A stretch of DNA of 64,000 nt, taken from the NCBI GenBank assembly GCA_025846845.1, contig JAOYTL010000001.1, positions 868,001 through 932,000 on the forward strand, given 5' to 3'. The position numbers and the translations under genes are program-made. Source of the stretch: Alloboseaceae bacterium BT-24-1. GTDB lineage: Bacteria; Pseudomonadota; Alphaproteobacteria; Rhizobiales; Beijerinckiaceae. This document shows, one piece after another, positions 25,571 to 33,732 of this stretch. Positions within the stretch are counted from its first letter, which is position 1; each line of letters begins with the position of its first letter. Below the pieces are notes generated by a model that was given only the letters and a program-made list of their open reading frames with translations, did no database searches and was not told the DNA's origin.

Positions 25571-26323
25571 TCACGCGCCATTCGGTGTGGTGCTGATCAC
25601 CCAATCAGCGTCGGGAGCGAGAACCGCCCGCTGGAATCGCACGCGAAAGATCTCCTCAAGCGCAGGCCCAGCGATGACTGCCGACGCCTCCCCGTCTGCG
25701 GCGACGATCCCGCCGTTCATGACGATGATGCGGTCGCAAAAGCGTGCGGCAAGGTCCAGGTCGTGCATGATCACGACCACGACCGCCTCACGCGACAATC
25801 TTTGCAAGCGATGCACCAGGTCGAGGCGGTGGCGAATGTCGAGGCTGGCGCCAGGCTCGTCGGCCAGGATGATGCTCGGCCCCGGAGCGACGGTCGCTGC
25901 GAGCATGGTGCGCGCGCGCTCGCCACCCGACAGGACATTCCAGCGGCGCCCAGCAAGCTCGACAAGCCCATGCTCGGCCAGAAGTTCGGCGACCGGACGC
26001 GGAGCGGGAGAGCGGCTCGCGCCGAGTGCGACAATCTCCTCGACCGAATAGTTCCAGGCTGGCTCGAGCTGCTGCGGGAGGTAGCCGCCGACCGCGCCGC
26101 GCCCTGCCGCCAACCAGCTGACCAGGTCACGCTCTTGCCAGAACACCTGTCCGGCATCGGGGCGGCGATAGCCGGCGAGCACGCGCAGCAGCGTCGACTT
26201 GCCGGCACCGTTCGGGCCAACGAGGCCGGTCAGCGTGCCGCGGGCGAACGCGAGCGAGACGTCGTCGAGCAGACGTTTTCCGCCGGCTTCGACGCGGATC
26301 GAGCGGCATTCGATCCCGGTCAT
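25571..26323 (-). CDS. btuD: ABC ATPase of the cobalamin/iron-chelate uptake family, BtuD-like
   Basis: A 250-residue ATPase of the FecE/BtuD family: Walker A GPNGAGKSTLL (residues ~34-44), signature LSGGERARTML, Walker B IILADEPGASLD and the MHDLDLAARFCDRI switch. It starts with an ATG overlapping the permease stop. It is the last gene of the operon that begins after a B12 riboswitch at 31316-31512, which argues for cobalamin rather than iron chelates as substrate. The symbol is by context. Confidence 0.82.
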   Translation of the reverse strand: MTGIECRSIRVEAGGKRLLDDVSLAFARGTLTGLVGPNGAGKSTLLRVLAGYRRPDAGQVFWQERDLVSWLAAGRGAVGGYLPQQLEPAWNYSVEEIVALGASRSPAPRPVAELLAEHGLVELAGRRWNVLSGGERARTMLAATVAPGPSIILADEPGASLDIRHRLDLVHRLQRLSREAVVVVIMHDLDLAARFCDRIIVMNGGIVAADGEASAVIAGPALEEIFRVRFQRAVLAPDADWVISTTPNGA

Positions 26324-27300
26324 GCCCTGAGCCTCCGGGCAAGCAGCAGCAGGAAGAAGGGCCCACCGAACAGCGCCGTGATCAACCCGAGCGGCACTTC
26401 CGCCGGCGGCAGTACGGCGCGTGCGATGCCATCGCAGGCGCAGACGATCGCAGCCCCGATCAAGGCGCTCGCCGGGAGCATGGCGGCATGGCGCGGCCCG
26501 GCCCACCAACGCGCCAGATGCGGCGCGATCAAGCCGACGAAGGCGACGAGCCCGCCATAGGCGACGGCAGCGGCGACGATGCCGGCGCCGACGAGGACCG
26601 CAAGCTTGATGAAGCGCTGCGGATCGAGCCCGAAGGCGAAGGCCTGCTCCTCGCCGAGCCCGAGCAGGTCGAGCCCGCGCGCCAGTCGCAGAGACGATGC
26701 GAGCGCAGCGATGACCAGCCCGGCGAGCAGCAGCAAGCCGGTCATGTCCGGCGTCTGGATACCGCCGAGCGTCCAGCTCAGCACGACCTGGAGGTTCACC
26801 GTGTCGTCGGAGAGGGCAAGCATCAGGAAGGAGCGCAGCGCGCCAAGCATCGCCGCGATGGCCACGCCGGCAAGCAACAGCCCCGCCGTGTCCGGCCGCC
26901 CGTGCAGGCCGGCGATGGCGAGCACCAGCCAGGTAGCGCCCCAGGCACCGAGGAAGGAGAGACCCGCAAGTGCCGGCCCCACCGGCAAGCCGAGCGGGAC
27001 GAGGAGTGCGACTGTCGCTCCGATCGCGGCGCCGCCGGACGAGCCGAGCAGATAAGGCTCGGCCAGCGGGTTGCGAAACACGCCCTGGAAGATCGCGCCG
27101 CCGAGGCCCAGCAGTGCCCCGACCAGCGCTGCCGCCAGCACGCGCGGCAGCCGCCAGACCATGAGGAGCTGGCTTTGCAGCGAGCCATCACCGGAGAGTG
27201 CCGAGACGAGGCGCGCGGGCGAAGCCCAGTCATGCCCCGCCATCGCGCCGAAGGCGAGCGCCAGCAACAGTGCGAGCAAGAGAAGAAGGATGTTTTTCAT
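26320..27300 (-). CDS. btuC: FecCD-family permease, BtuC-like
   Basis: A 326-residue, very hydrophobic inner-membrane protein with about ten predicted helices. FecCD-family blocks are clear: WRLPRVLAAALVGALLGLGG, then FQGVFRNPLAEPYLLGSSGG, and near the end FVGLIAPHLARWWAG. It overlaps both neighbours by four bases, so binding protein, permease and ATPase are coupled. Substrate assigned to cobalamin or a related corrinoid from the upstream riboswitch. Confidence 0.85.
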   Translation of the reverse strand: MKNILLLLLALLLALAFGAMAGHDWASPARLVSALSGDGSLQSQLLMVWRLPRVLAAALVGALLGLGGAIFQGVFRNPLAEPYLLGSSGGAAIGATVALLVPLGLPVGPALAGLSFLGAWGATWLVLAIAGLHGRPDTAGLLLAGVAIAAMLGALRSFLMLALSDDTVNLQVVLSWTLGGIQTPDMTGLLLLAGLVIAALASSLRLARGLDLLGLGEEQAFAFGLDPQRFIKLAVLVGAGIVAAAVAYGGLVAFVGLIAPHLARWWAGPRHAAMLPASALIGAAIVCACDGIARAVLPPAEVPLGLITALFGGPFFLLLLARRLRA

Positions 27301-28184
27301 GGTGCAGGGGCACGGCGCAGGAGCACCGCCAGCTTCTCGATGCCGTCGACCGTCCGCGGTCCCGGGATCAGGAACTCGGCTCGTGCGACGAGATGGGCAT
27401 TGCCCGTCCTGACAGCCCGCAACAGCTGCCAGCCTGGCTGGGCGACTAATGCCGCGAGCTCGTGCTTGCGTCCGGCGAAGAGCAGGATGTCGGGATCGGC
27501 GGCGATCACTGCTTCCGGCGAGACCTGCGCGACGATCGTCTTCTCCAGGGCATGGCGCCCGCCGGCCTTGATCATGGCATCGCCGGTGTAGCTGTCCGCG
27601 CGCGCCACCAGCACCAGCCCGTTGCCGAGGCGGCCGGTGATCATGACCATGCTGGGCCGTTTGGCAGGAGCGGCGGCTTCGACTGCCATGAGGCGATCTT
27701 CGAGCGCTTTCGCCACCGCATCGCCGCGCCCGGGCTGTCCAGTTGCGCGGCCGACCAGGCGCAGATTGGCCATGACCTCCGCGACGCTGCGGCTGAGCAG
27801 CACGATGACCGGGATGCCGAGGCGCGTCATCGGCTCGATCAGCAGGTGCATGGCCTGGCGCGACGGCGTGACGATCAGCAGCTCCGGCCGCTGCGCCACG
27901 ATGGCGTCCACCGAAAAGCCGAGCCTGCCGCCGACCTGCGGTCGATCCAGCACCTCAGGCGGATAGCGCGTATAGGCCTCGATTCCGACGACGCGGTCGG
28001 CGAGGCCGAGCGCCGCCACCAGTTCCGTATTGGAGGCGAAGATCGGCACGATTCGGTCGGGCGGCCGTGCGATCTCCACCGCGCGCCCGAGCGCATCGGT
28101 CAGCCGGATCGGCTCGGCGACGGCCGCTCTCACCGCAATGGCGAGCAGCGATAGAACCAGACCCTGCAGTAACAGGCGCTTCAT
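27297..28184 (-). CDS. btuF: Periplasmic cobalamin/iron-chelate binding protein, BtuF-like
   Basis: A 295-residue PF01497-type binding protein with an N-terminal signal peptide (LLLQGLVLSLLAIAVRAAVA, cleavage near AVAEP). Family features are IRLTDALGRAVEIARPPDRI at the mature N-terminus, a long backbone helix region and a C-terminal GPRTVDGIEKLAVLL. It starts 5 bp after the receptor gene. In the BtuF model it hands the ligand from the periplasm to BtuCD. Confidence 0.84.
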   Translation of the reverse strand: MKRLLLQGLVLSLLAIAVRAAVAEPIRLTDALGRAVEIARPPDRIVPIFASNTELVAALGLADRVVGIEAYTRYPPEVLDRPQVGGRLGFSVDAIVAQRPELLIVTPSRQAMHLLIEPMTRLGIPVIVLLSRSVAEVMANLRLVGRATGQPGRGDAVAKALEDRLMAVEAAAPAKRPSMVMITGRLGNGLVLVARADSYTGDAMIKAGGRHALEKTIVAQVSPEAVIAADPDILLFAGRKHELAALVAQPGWQLLRAVRTGNAHLVARAEFLIPGPRTVDGIEKLAVLLRRAPAP

Positions 28185-28189
28185 CCAGC

Positions 28190-30346
28190 TCAGAACCGCG
28201 CCTGCAGGCCCGCCTGGACTTCAAGGCCCGGCATCGAGGTGCCGGTACCGCCATTGGCGAAGCGGGAATCGAGCTTGTAGGGCCGCTTGTCGAGGCCGAT
28301 GAAGATCGGGTGCTCGTTGACGTTGAACAGGTTGTTGACCAGCGCGAACAGCTTCACGCCCTTCACGATCTCGACCTCGCCGCGCACATTCCAGACCCAG
28401 AACGGCGCCTTGCGGTGAATGAACTCGCGGAAAGGCTCGGCGCTGACGAGCAAATTCTCTTCGGTGTTGTACCACATCGGCCCGCGCAGGATGCCCTGCA
28501 CCTGGATCGACCAGTCGTACAGGCCGCCGCTCTGGCCGAAGCGCGTGCCGATCGCCGCCTGGTACTTGTACATGCGCTCGACATTGTTGCTGTTGGCGGT
28601 GACGGCCGCGCCCTTGTCCTTCATGTCGAAGTTGTAGGCACCATTGGCGAAGACCGACCAGCGCCAGCGCGTATCCTCGAAGCGCGCGAGGCGCAGCAGA
28701 TCGCCGTCGAGCTGCAATTCGAGACCGCGCACGAGCACATCGCCGCTGTTGTTGGCATAGTCCGAGGTGTTGGCGACGCCGGGCCGCAGCCGGGTGATGA
28801 TGCGGTCCGAGATGACGTTCTGGAAGATGGCCGCATCGACGCGCCAGCCATCGCCGGCATAGGCGGCACCCGCCTCGACCTGCCGGCTCGTTTCCGGCTT
28901 CAGCGACGGGTTGCCGAAGATGCGTCCGCCGCCCAGCGTGTTGAAATCGGCCGCGAGTTCGGTCGCGGTCGGGGCGCGGAAGCCGGTGGCGTAGCCGACA
29001 CGGAAGGTGAGCTGGTCGGTCGCCTTGAAGGTGGCTCCGGTCGAATAGGTCGTCGCCTGGTAGTCGACATCGCGCGGCCTCTGACCGGCGAGGTTCGGCG
29101 TATATTCGAAGCTCGTGGTGCCGAAGGTGCGGCGAATGCCGCCACGCAACGTCAGCCGGTCATCGAAGAGCTTCTGCGAGTCCTCGACATAGAGCGCGTT
29201 GACGGTCTCGGACTGGTTGTTGTCCTGCGGTGAGACCGGCGCCAGCGGGTTGCCCGGAACACCGATACGATCCCGGATCGAGCGCAGCTTGCTGGTTTCC
29301 CAATCCCAGCCAGCGAGCAGGTCATTGCCCTGCCACAGCGTCGCGCTCGGCTGGAAGCGGGTGCCGAAGACGTTGAGCTCACGGCGATTGTAGTCCGCCG
29401 CGGTGCCCGGCGCCGGCAGTCCGGTGCCGCCGCGGATGACCGGCGAGGCCCAGCGGAAATTGTCGACGTCCTGTACGGCGTAGCTCTGCAGCATCCAGCG
29501 ATACTGGCCGCCCGGAAGCTGGCCCTTGTAGGTGACATCGAAGGAGTTGTTGTAGCGATCCTCCTGGCTGATCGTGTTGGCGCCGGAGCCGCGGAAGCCG
29601 ACATCGTAGATCCCGTCGGTGCGTAAGCTTGTCTCGATCCGGTGATCCGGGTTGATCTGGAGGCCGAGCGCACCGGTCAGCCCGAAGCGCTGCCAGCCGG
29701 TATTGGCCATGGTCGTGCCGCCACGGCCGGAATGGTAATCATCGCGCTTGCCGCCGGACATGCCGGCATACCAGTCGATGCTGTCATAGACGCCGCCGGT
29801 CTGGGCCTTGCCCTGCAGCAGGCCCCGGGACCCGCCGGCCGCCTCGATCATGGTGCCGGGCGCGGTCCGGCCGGTCTTCAGGATGATGTTGATGACGCCG
29901 CCGATGTTCTGGCTGCCATAGATCACCGAGGACGGTCCGCGCACGATCTCGATGCGCTCGACATCGGCGGCCGACAGCTTCGAGAGATTGGCCGTGCCGG
30001 CGCGGCGGCCATTCATCAACACCAGCACCTGGCTGCGGAAATCCTTGCCCTGACCGTCGGTGGCGCCGCCGCGGATGTTGATCGAGGTCTGACCAGGCGT
30101 CCATTCGCTGAAGAAGCCGACGGCATTCTCGGCCAGGAGATCGGTGATCGACTTGGCCGAGGAGTGCTCGATCTTGTCACGATCGATCACCTGCACGGTG
30201 CCGGGGATCTGGCTGCGCGGCTCGGGCCGGCCGGTCGCGGTGACGACGAGCTCGTCGAGCTTGATCTCGGCCTGGGCGGAGGCCGGCGCCGCCGACAGCA
30301 AAGTGGGAAACGCGGCAGCGGCAAGCAAGAGACGGCGAGCGATCAT
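28190..30346 (-). CDS. btuB: TonB-dependent outer-membrane receptor, cobalamin type (BtuB-like)
   Basis: A 718-residue receptor: signal peptide to about residue 24 (SAAPASA), a TonB box-like KLDELVVTAT, a plug domain (~45-155; IRGGATDGQGKD, VERIEIVRGPSSVIYGSQNI) and a 22-strand type barrel ending in the aromatic residue of GLQARF. It has no N-terminal STN signalling domain, so it is regulated differently from the receptor at 39569. It overlaps the methyltransferase gene upstream and belongs to the operon behind the B12 riboswitch. Its exact corrinoid or metal ligand is not proven. Confidence 0.87.
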   Translation of the reverse strand: MIARRLLLAAAAFPTLLSAAPASAQAEIKLDELVVTATGRPEPRSQIPGTVQVIDRDKIEHSSAKSITDLLAENAVGFFSEWTPGQTSINIRGGATDGQGKDFRSQVLVLMNGRRAGTANLSKLSAADVERIEIVRGPSSVIYGSQNIGGVINIILKTGRTAPGTMIEAAGGSRGLLQGKAQTGGVYDSIDWYAGMSGGKRDDYHSGRGGTTMANTGWQRFGLTGALGLQINPDHRIETSLRTDGIYDVGFRGSGANTISQEDRYNNSFDVTYKGQLPGGQYRWMLQSYAVQDVDNFRWASPVIRGGTGLPAPGTAADYNRRELNVFGTRFQPSATLWQGNDLLAGWDWETSKLRSIRDRIGVPGNPLAPVSPQDNNQSETVNALYVEDSQKLFDDRLTLRGGIRRTFGTTSFEYTPNLAGQRPRDVDYQATTYSTGATFKATDQLTFRVGYATGFRAPTATELAADFNTLGGGRIFGNPSLKPETSRQVEAGAAYAGDGWRVDAAIFQNVISDRIITRLRPGVANTSDYANNSGDVLVRGLELQLDGDLLRLARFEDTRWRWSVFANGAYNFDMKDKGAAVTANSNNVERMYKYQAAIGTRFGQSGGLYDWSIQVQGILRGPMWYNTEENLLVSAEPFREFIHRKAPFWVWNVRGEVEIVKGVKLFALVNNLFNVNEHPIFIGLDKRPYKLDSRFANGGTGTSMPGLEVQAGLQARF

Positions 30347-31101
30347 GACAGGGTCCAGACGAGGATGGCCGAGCGGCGATGGCAGGACAGGCGCAGGCCG
30401 CCTTCGGTCGGCACGGCCTGCTTGCGGAGATGGTCGAGGAGTTCGGGACAGCGCGGATCATCCGGCGCCCAGCCGAGCCGGTCGGCCTGGAAGGCGGCGA
30501 ATTCCGGCACGTCGCGGAGCACCAGCGAGAAGGTCCAGTCGATCGCACCCATCCGGTCGGGCAGGTCGCGCCCGAGCTTCGGCAGGACGAGATCGATGCC
30601 GGGCGTCTCATCCTCGCCATGCCATTCGCGCGGCAGGCAGGCCGCAAGGATCAACCCGCGCGGGGCGTTCTGCGCCGGCACGGCCCATATGATCTGGCGC
30701 TGTGCCCATTGCCGGCAGCGATCGAGGAAGGCTCCCGGATCGTGGAAATAGCCCGGCATCGTCGCGGCCAGCACGGTATCGGCAGGCTCGCAGGCGACAC
30801 GCTCGTCGTCCCAGCCGAATGGGATGATCTCCGGCCTCTCCGGCCTGACGGCTAACCGTGCCTGCATCACCGACGCAGGTTCGATCGCGGTCCAGCGCCG
30901 GCCTTTGCCGAGCAGGGCTGCGCCGAGCTGCCCGCCCCCTGCCCCGATATCGACGAGATCGCCGATGTCCGCGGCAAGCTTAAGAATGAGCGGCGCCACG
31001 CGCGCCGCATAGTCCGAGGTATCGATGGCGCTGGCGTAGAGTGCGAGCGGATCGAGCGAACTGGCGCGCGGCTGCACGGCGGGAGGGGAAAGGTCCGTCA
31101 T
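30343..31101 (-). CDS. Class I SAM-dependent methyltransferase of unknown substrate
   Basis: A 252-residue methyltransferase with SAM motif I VDIGAGGGQLGAAL (~residues 48-62) followed by the acidic WTAIEPA strand end, and a motif near ADTVLAATMPGYFHD. It is the first gene after the B12 riboswitch and the tandem AT repeats at 31118-31148, and overlaps the receptor gene by four bases. Such a gene leading a B12 uptake operon has no standard role in import; corrinoid or tetrapyrrole modification is possible but unsupported. Confidence 0.78.
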   Translation of the reverse strand: MTDLSPPAVQPRASSLDPLALYASAIDTSDYAARVAPLILKLAADIGDLVDIGAGGGQLGAALLGKGRRWTAIEPASVMQARLAVRPERPEIIPFGWDDERVACEPADTVLAATMPGYFHDPGAFLDRCRQWAQRQIIWAVPAQNAPRGLILAACLPREWHGEDETPGIDLVLPKLGRDLPDRMGAIDWTFSLVLRDVPEFAAFQADRLGWAPDDPRCPELLDHLRKQAVPTEGGLRLSCHRRSAILVWTLS

Positions 31102-31117
31102 GCCGCGCCTATGAATA

Positions 31118-31148
31118 ATATGTTATATCATTACAAGATATGTTATAT
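31118..31148. promoter_or_regulatory. Tandem 11-bp AT-rich repeat, candidate operator or promoter
   Basis: The 11-mer ATATGTTATAT occurs at 31118-31128 and again at 31138-31148, exactly 20 bp apart (two helical turns), 17-47 bases before the methyltransferase ATG in otherwise GC-rich DNA. On the minus strand each copy reads ATATAACATAT and contains a TATAAC -10-like hexamer. ATGTTAT half-sites resemble those of Fur-superfamily regulators such as Zur in alphaproteobacteria. Which protein binds is not known. Confidence 0.5.
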
Positions 31149-31315
31149 GGGCTGAACCTCTTTCCCCCGGCACGACCGGCCGTTGCGGAAAGCAGCCCAT
31201 CTGGCGCGCAATCGCGTGCATCCTCGCCATCGTCAGCCCCTCGCTGTGCGGAACAGGGCTGCTCGGGAGCGCGGCAGTTGCGGCAGCAGATGCGGCCAAA
31301 ACCTGCCAGCGATCC

Positions 31316-31512
31316 GCCGGACACCCCGCCCGCGCGACATCAATACGCCGTCGGGGCAGGTCTCCTGGCTCGCGGATCAGCGTCTTCGACCGTCTTCCCA
31401 GCGCGCTAACGCCAGTGACATCGTGGTCGAAAACTCACCGCTTACAGTTGCGGGGGCAGCTCCGGATTAAGCGCGAACGCGGCACCGGATTCCCTCTTAG
31501 CTTCGGATCGCT
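31316..31512 (-). promoter_or_regulatory. Cobalamin riboswitch upstream of the B12 uptake operon
   Basis: On the minus strand the leader shows the conserved order of the cobalamin aptamer: AAGAGGGAAtCCGGTG at the 5' side, GCTGCCCCCGCAACTGTAAGCGG, a CACTGG segment, GGGAAGaCGG and the B12 box AGCCAGGAGACCTGCC (31370-31355). A GGGCGGGGTGTCC element follows at 31316-31334; it can form the L13 loop that kisses L5. About 215 bases separate it from the methyltransferase ATG. This control identifies the operon's link to cobalamin. Confidence 0.9.
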
Positions 31513-31612
31513 CCGAGGACCTCGACGGCGTCAACCTATATGGCGAGATTGTGGCGTCAACCTGCGATCCGGCTTGCACCACGCAAGCTGTGGATGGTGG
31601 CGATGATCGTCG

Positions 31613-32404
31613 TCAAACCTCCGGCGCGCGCAAGAACTGCTTCTTGCCGGTCGGCTCATAGGCGAGATCCTCCACCGGCTGCCCGCCGAGGATGTGGCCC
31701 GCGATGATCCGATCGACCGCAGCCTCGTCGACTCCGCCATAATACGTGCCCTCCGGCCAGACCTGCACCACCGGCGCCAGATTGCACGGCCCAAGGCAGC
31801 TCGTCTTGGCGCTCATACAGCCATCACCTGAGGTGCGCAGCGACAGGCGCTCCTGCTCGTTGCGGAAATGGCCCCAGATCACCTCGGCGCCAGCGACATT
31901 GCAGGGTCCGCCCATGCAGACAAGGACGCGCCGCTTCTGGGCCGGGACGAGCGAGCCGTCCGGCGCCGATTTCGCCGAGGTCAGCGCCAATTCCGCGCGC
32001 CCGCCGGCAAGTGCGCCGTCGAGCAGCGCGGCGATGCTGGTCTCGTCCGGCAGCAGCGGCGCGACTTCGACCACCGGCCAGGGTCGTTCGTCCTTGCTGC
32101 GCCAGCGCGTCAGGGTGCGCGTCAGCCAGGCGAGGAAGTTGGGCTCGGCCGGGATCAGCATGGGCAGGATGACGAGACGAGTGCAGCCGGCGGCGACCAG
32201 CCCATCGAGCGCTTGGCGCAGCGACGGCGAACCCTGCTCGGAGAAGGCGAACAGCGCCTCGCGAATGCCGGGCCGCGCGGCGAGCACGCGGCGAAGACGC
32301 TCCATCTCCTTCTGCGGTGGCGCCGTGATCGCCGAGCGCGCCAGCAGCAGCACCGTTTCCGACGCTTGCGGCGCCATCTCGTCAGGTCCGCTCACCTGCC
32401 TCAC
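31613..32404 (-). CDS. Degenerate CbiX-like domain fused to a thioredoxin-fold [2Fe-2S] ferredoxin
   Basis: A 263-residue cytosolic protein. Residues ~15-135 resemble a CbiX/sirohydrochlorin cobaltochelatase half, but both metal-ligating histidines appear lost: the usual GHGSR position reads LARSAIT and the second site reads LIPAEPNF. Residues ~158-250 are a [2Fe-2S] ferredoxin with cysteines C163, C168, C203 and C207 (CLGPCNLAP, then YYGGVDE). The GTG start at 32404 overlaps the nrdB stop; an ATG at 32377 is an alternative. It is thus part of the ribonucleotide reductase operon and may be an electron donor rather than a chelatase. Confidence 0.75.
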   Translation of the reverse strand: MRQVSGPDEMAPQASETVLLLARSAITAPPQKEMERLRRVLAARPGIREALFAFSEQGSPSLRQALDGLVAAGCTRLVILPMLIPAEPNFLAWLTRTLTRWRSKDERPWPVVEVAPLLPDETSIAALLDGALAGGRAELALTSAKSAPDGSLVPAQKRRVLVCMGGPCNVAGAEVIWGHFRNEQERLSLRTSGDGCMSAKTSCLGPCNLAPVVQVWPEGTYYGGVDEAAVDRIIAGHILGGQPVEDLAYEPTGKKQFLRAPEV

Positions 32405-33531
32405 TCCCAGCTCAGGGCGCCACCATTCTGGTATTCGATGACGCGAGTCTCGAAGAAGTTCTTCTCCTTCTTCAGGTCCATCGCCTCGCTCATCCAGGGG
32501 AACGGGTTCTCGGTCTCGGCAAAGACGGGGGTGAGCCCGAGCTGGGCGCAGCGGCGATTGGCGATGAAATGCATGTACTGCTCGCAGAGCACCGCATTCA
32601 GCCCGAGGAAGCCCCTCGGCATCGTGTCGCGGCCATAGGCGGCTTCGAGTTCGGCGGCATCGCGGATCATGCCGCGGACCTCGTCCTGGAAGGCCCTGGT
32701 CCAGAGATGCGGGTTCTCGATCTTGATCTGGTTGATCACGTCGATACCGAAGTTCAGATGGATCGATTCATCGCGCAGGATGTACTGATACTGCTCGGCG
32801 ATCCCGACCATCTTGTTGCGCCGGCCGAGCGAGAGGATCTGGGCAAAGCCGGTGTAGAACCACATGCCCTCGAAGATCGCATAGAAGGTTATCAGGTCGC
32901 GCAGCAGGGCCTGGTCGTTCTCGGGCGTGCCGGTCCGGAAGTCGGGGTCCTCGATGCTCTGCGTGTGCTTCAGCGCCCAGGCCGCCTTGTCGGTGATCGA
33001 GGGCACCTCGCGATACATGTTGAACAGCTCGCCCTCGTCGAGGCCGAGGCTCTCGACGATGTACTGGAAGGTATGGGTGTGGATCGCCTCCTCGAAGGCC
33101 TGGCGCAGCAGATATTGCCGGCATTCGGGGTTGGTCAGGTGGCGGTAGATCGCCAGCACGATGTTGTTGGCGACGAGGGATTCGGACGCCGCGAAGAAGC
33201 CGAGATTGCGCTTGAGCATGCGCCGCTCGTCTTCGGTCAACCCATCCTTCGACTTCCAAAGCGCGATGTCGGCCTGCATCGAGACCTCGGTCGGCATCCA
33301 GTGATTGTTGCAGCCAGCGAGGTACTTCTCCCAGGCCCATTTGTACTTGAGCGGCAGGAGCTGGTTCACGTCGGCGCGGCAGTTGATCATCCGCTTCTCG
33401 TCGACGCTCACGCGCCCGCCCTTGCGGTCGATCTCGCCGAGGCCGGTGGCGTCGGCCGGAGCGGTGTTGGTCAGGATGGCCGGGAGGCTGGCCTTGGCGG
33501 CGTCGGGCTTGGTGTCGGACCAGTCGAGCAT
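32401..33531 (-). CDS. nrdB: Ribonucleotide reductase small subunit with class Ic (Mn/Fe) signature
   Basis: A 376-residue R2 subunit very like the Chlamydia-type class Ic proteins. Metal ligands are E117 (AASESLVANN, Glu where class Ia has Asp), E148 and H151 (QAFEEAIHTHTF), E221 (IFEGMWFY), and E255 and H258 (RDESIHLN). The radical-tyrosine position after H151 is F155, so a tyrosyl radical cannot form there. In class Ic enzymes a Mn(IV)/Fe(III) centre replaces it. The C-terminus (FFETRVIEYQNGG) holds the radical-transfer tyrosine that docks with NrdA. It follows nrdA by 201 bp. Confidence 0.93.
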   Translation of the reverse strand: MLDWSDTKPDAAKASLPAILTNTAPADATGLGEIDRKGGRVSVDEKRMINCRADVNQLLPLKYKWAWEKYLAGCNNHWMPTEVSMQADIALWKSKDGLTEDERRMLKRNLGFFAASESLVANNIVLAIYRHLTNPECRQYLLRQAFEEAIHTHTFQYIVESLGLDEGELFNMYREVPSITDKAAWALKHTQSIEDPDFRTGTPENDQALLRDLITFYAIFEGMWFYTGFAQILSLGRRNKMVGIAEQYQYILRDESIHLNFGIDVINQIKIENPHLWTRAFQDEVRGMIRDAAELEAAYGRDTMPRGFLGLNAVLCEQYMHFIANRRCAQLGLTPVFAETENPFPWMSEAMDLKKEKNFFETRVIEYQNGGALSWE

Positions 33532-33575
33532 GGATGTTCCGTTTATCGATGTGAGAGCGGTTTTGCGCGACCTGC

Positions 33576-33723
33576 CCCCTCTCCCCTTGCGGGAGAGGGC
33601 TGGGGTGAGGGGTCGCGCCACCTCCACCGGTTTGCGTAGCGGGAGCAATGACGGGAAGCGCCGCGCGACCCCTCATCCGTCAGCGCTTCGCGCTGCCACC
33701 TTCTCCCGCAAGGGGAGAAGGGA
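33576..33723. repeat. Inverted pair of dispersed repeat units between nrdA and nrdB
   Basis: Two copies of a GC-rich unit lie in opposite orientation: 33576-33620 (CCCTCTCCCCTTGCGGGAGA... then GGGGTGAGGGGTCGCGCC) and 33663-33723 (its near reverse complement with an 18-base change around a GCGCTTCGCGC mini-hairpin). Each copy has its own hairpin around TTGC. The pair could fold the nrdA-nrdB spacer into one long structure. This unit is of the type scattered between genes in Hyphomicrobiales. Confidence 0.65.
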
Positions 33724-33732
33724 AGGCCCGCG

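Noticed and set aside
31139..31612. Short ORFs in the 31.1-31.6 kb gap
   Set aside because: They coincide with the riboswitch and its leader, overlap on both strands and have no ribosome-binding site or motif.
31613..32404. Calling the CbiX-like protein a functional cobaltochelatase
   Set aside because: Both expected metal-binding histidines are absent by eye and the gene is coupled to nrdB.
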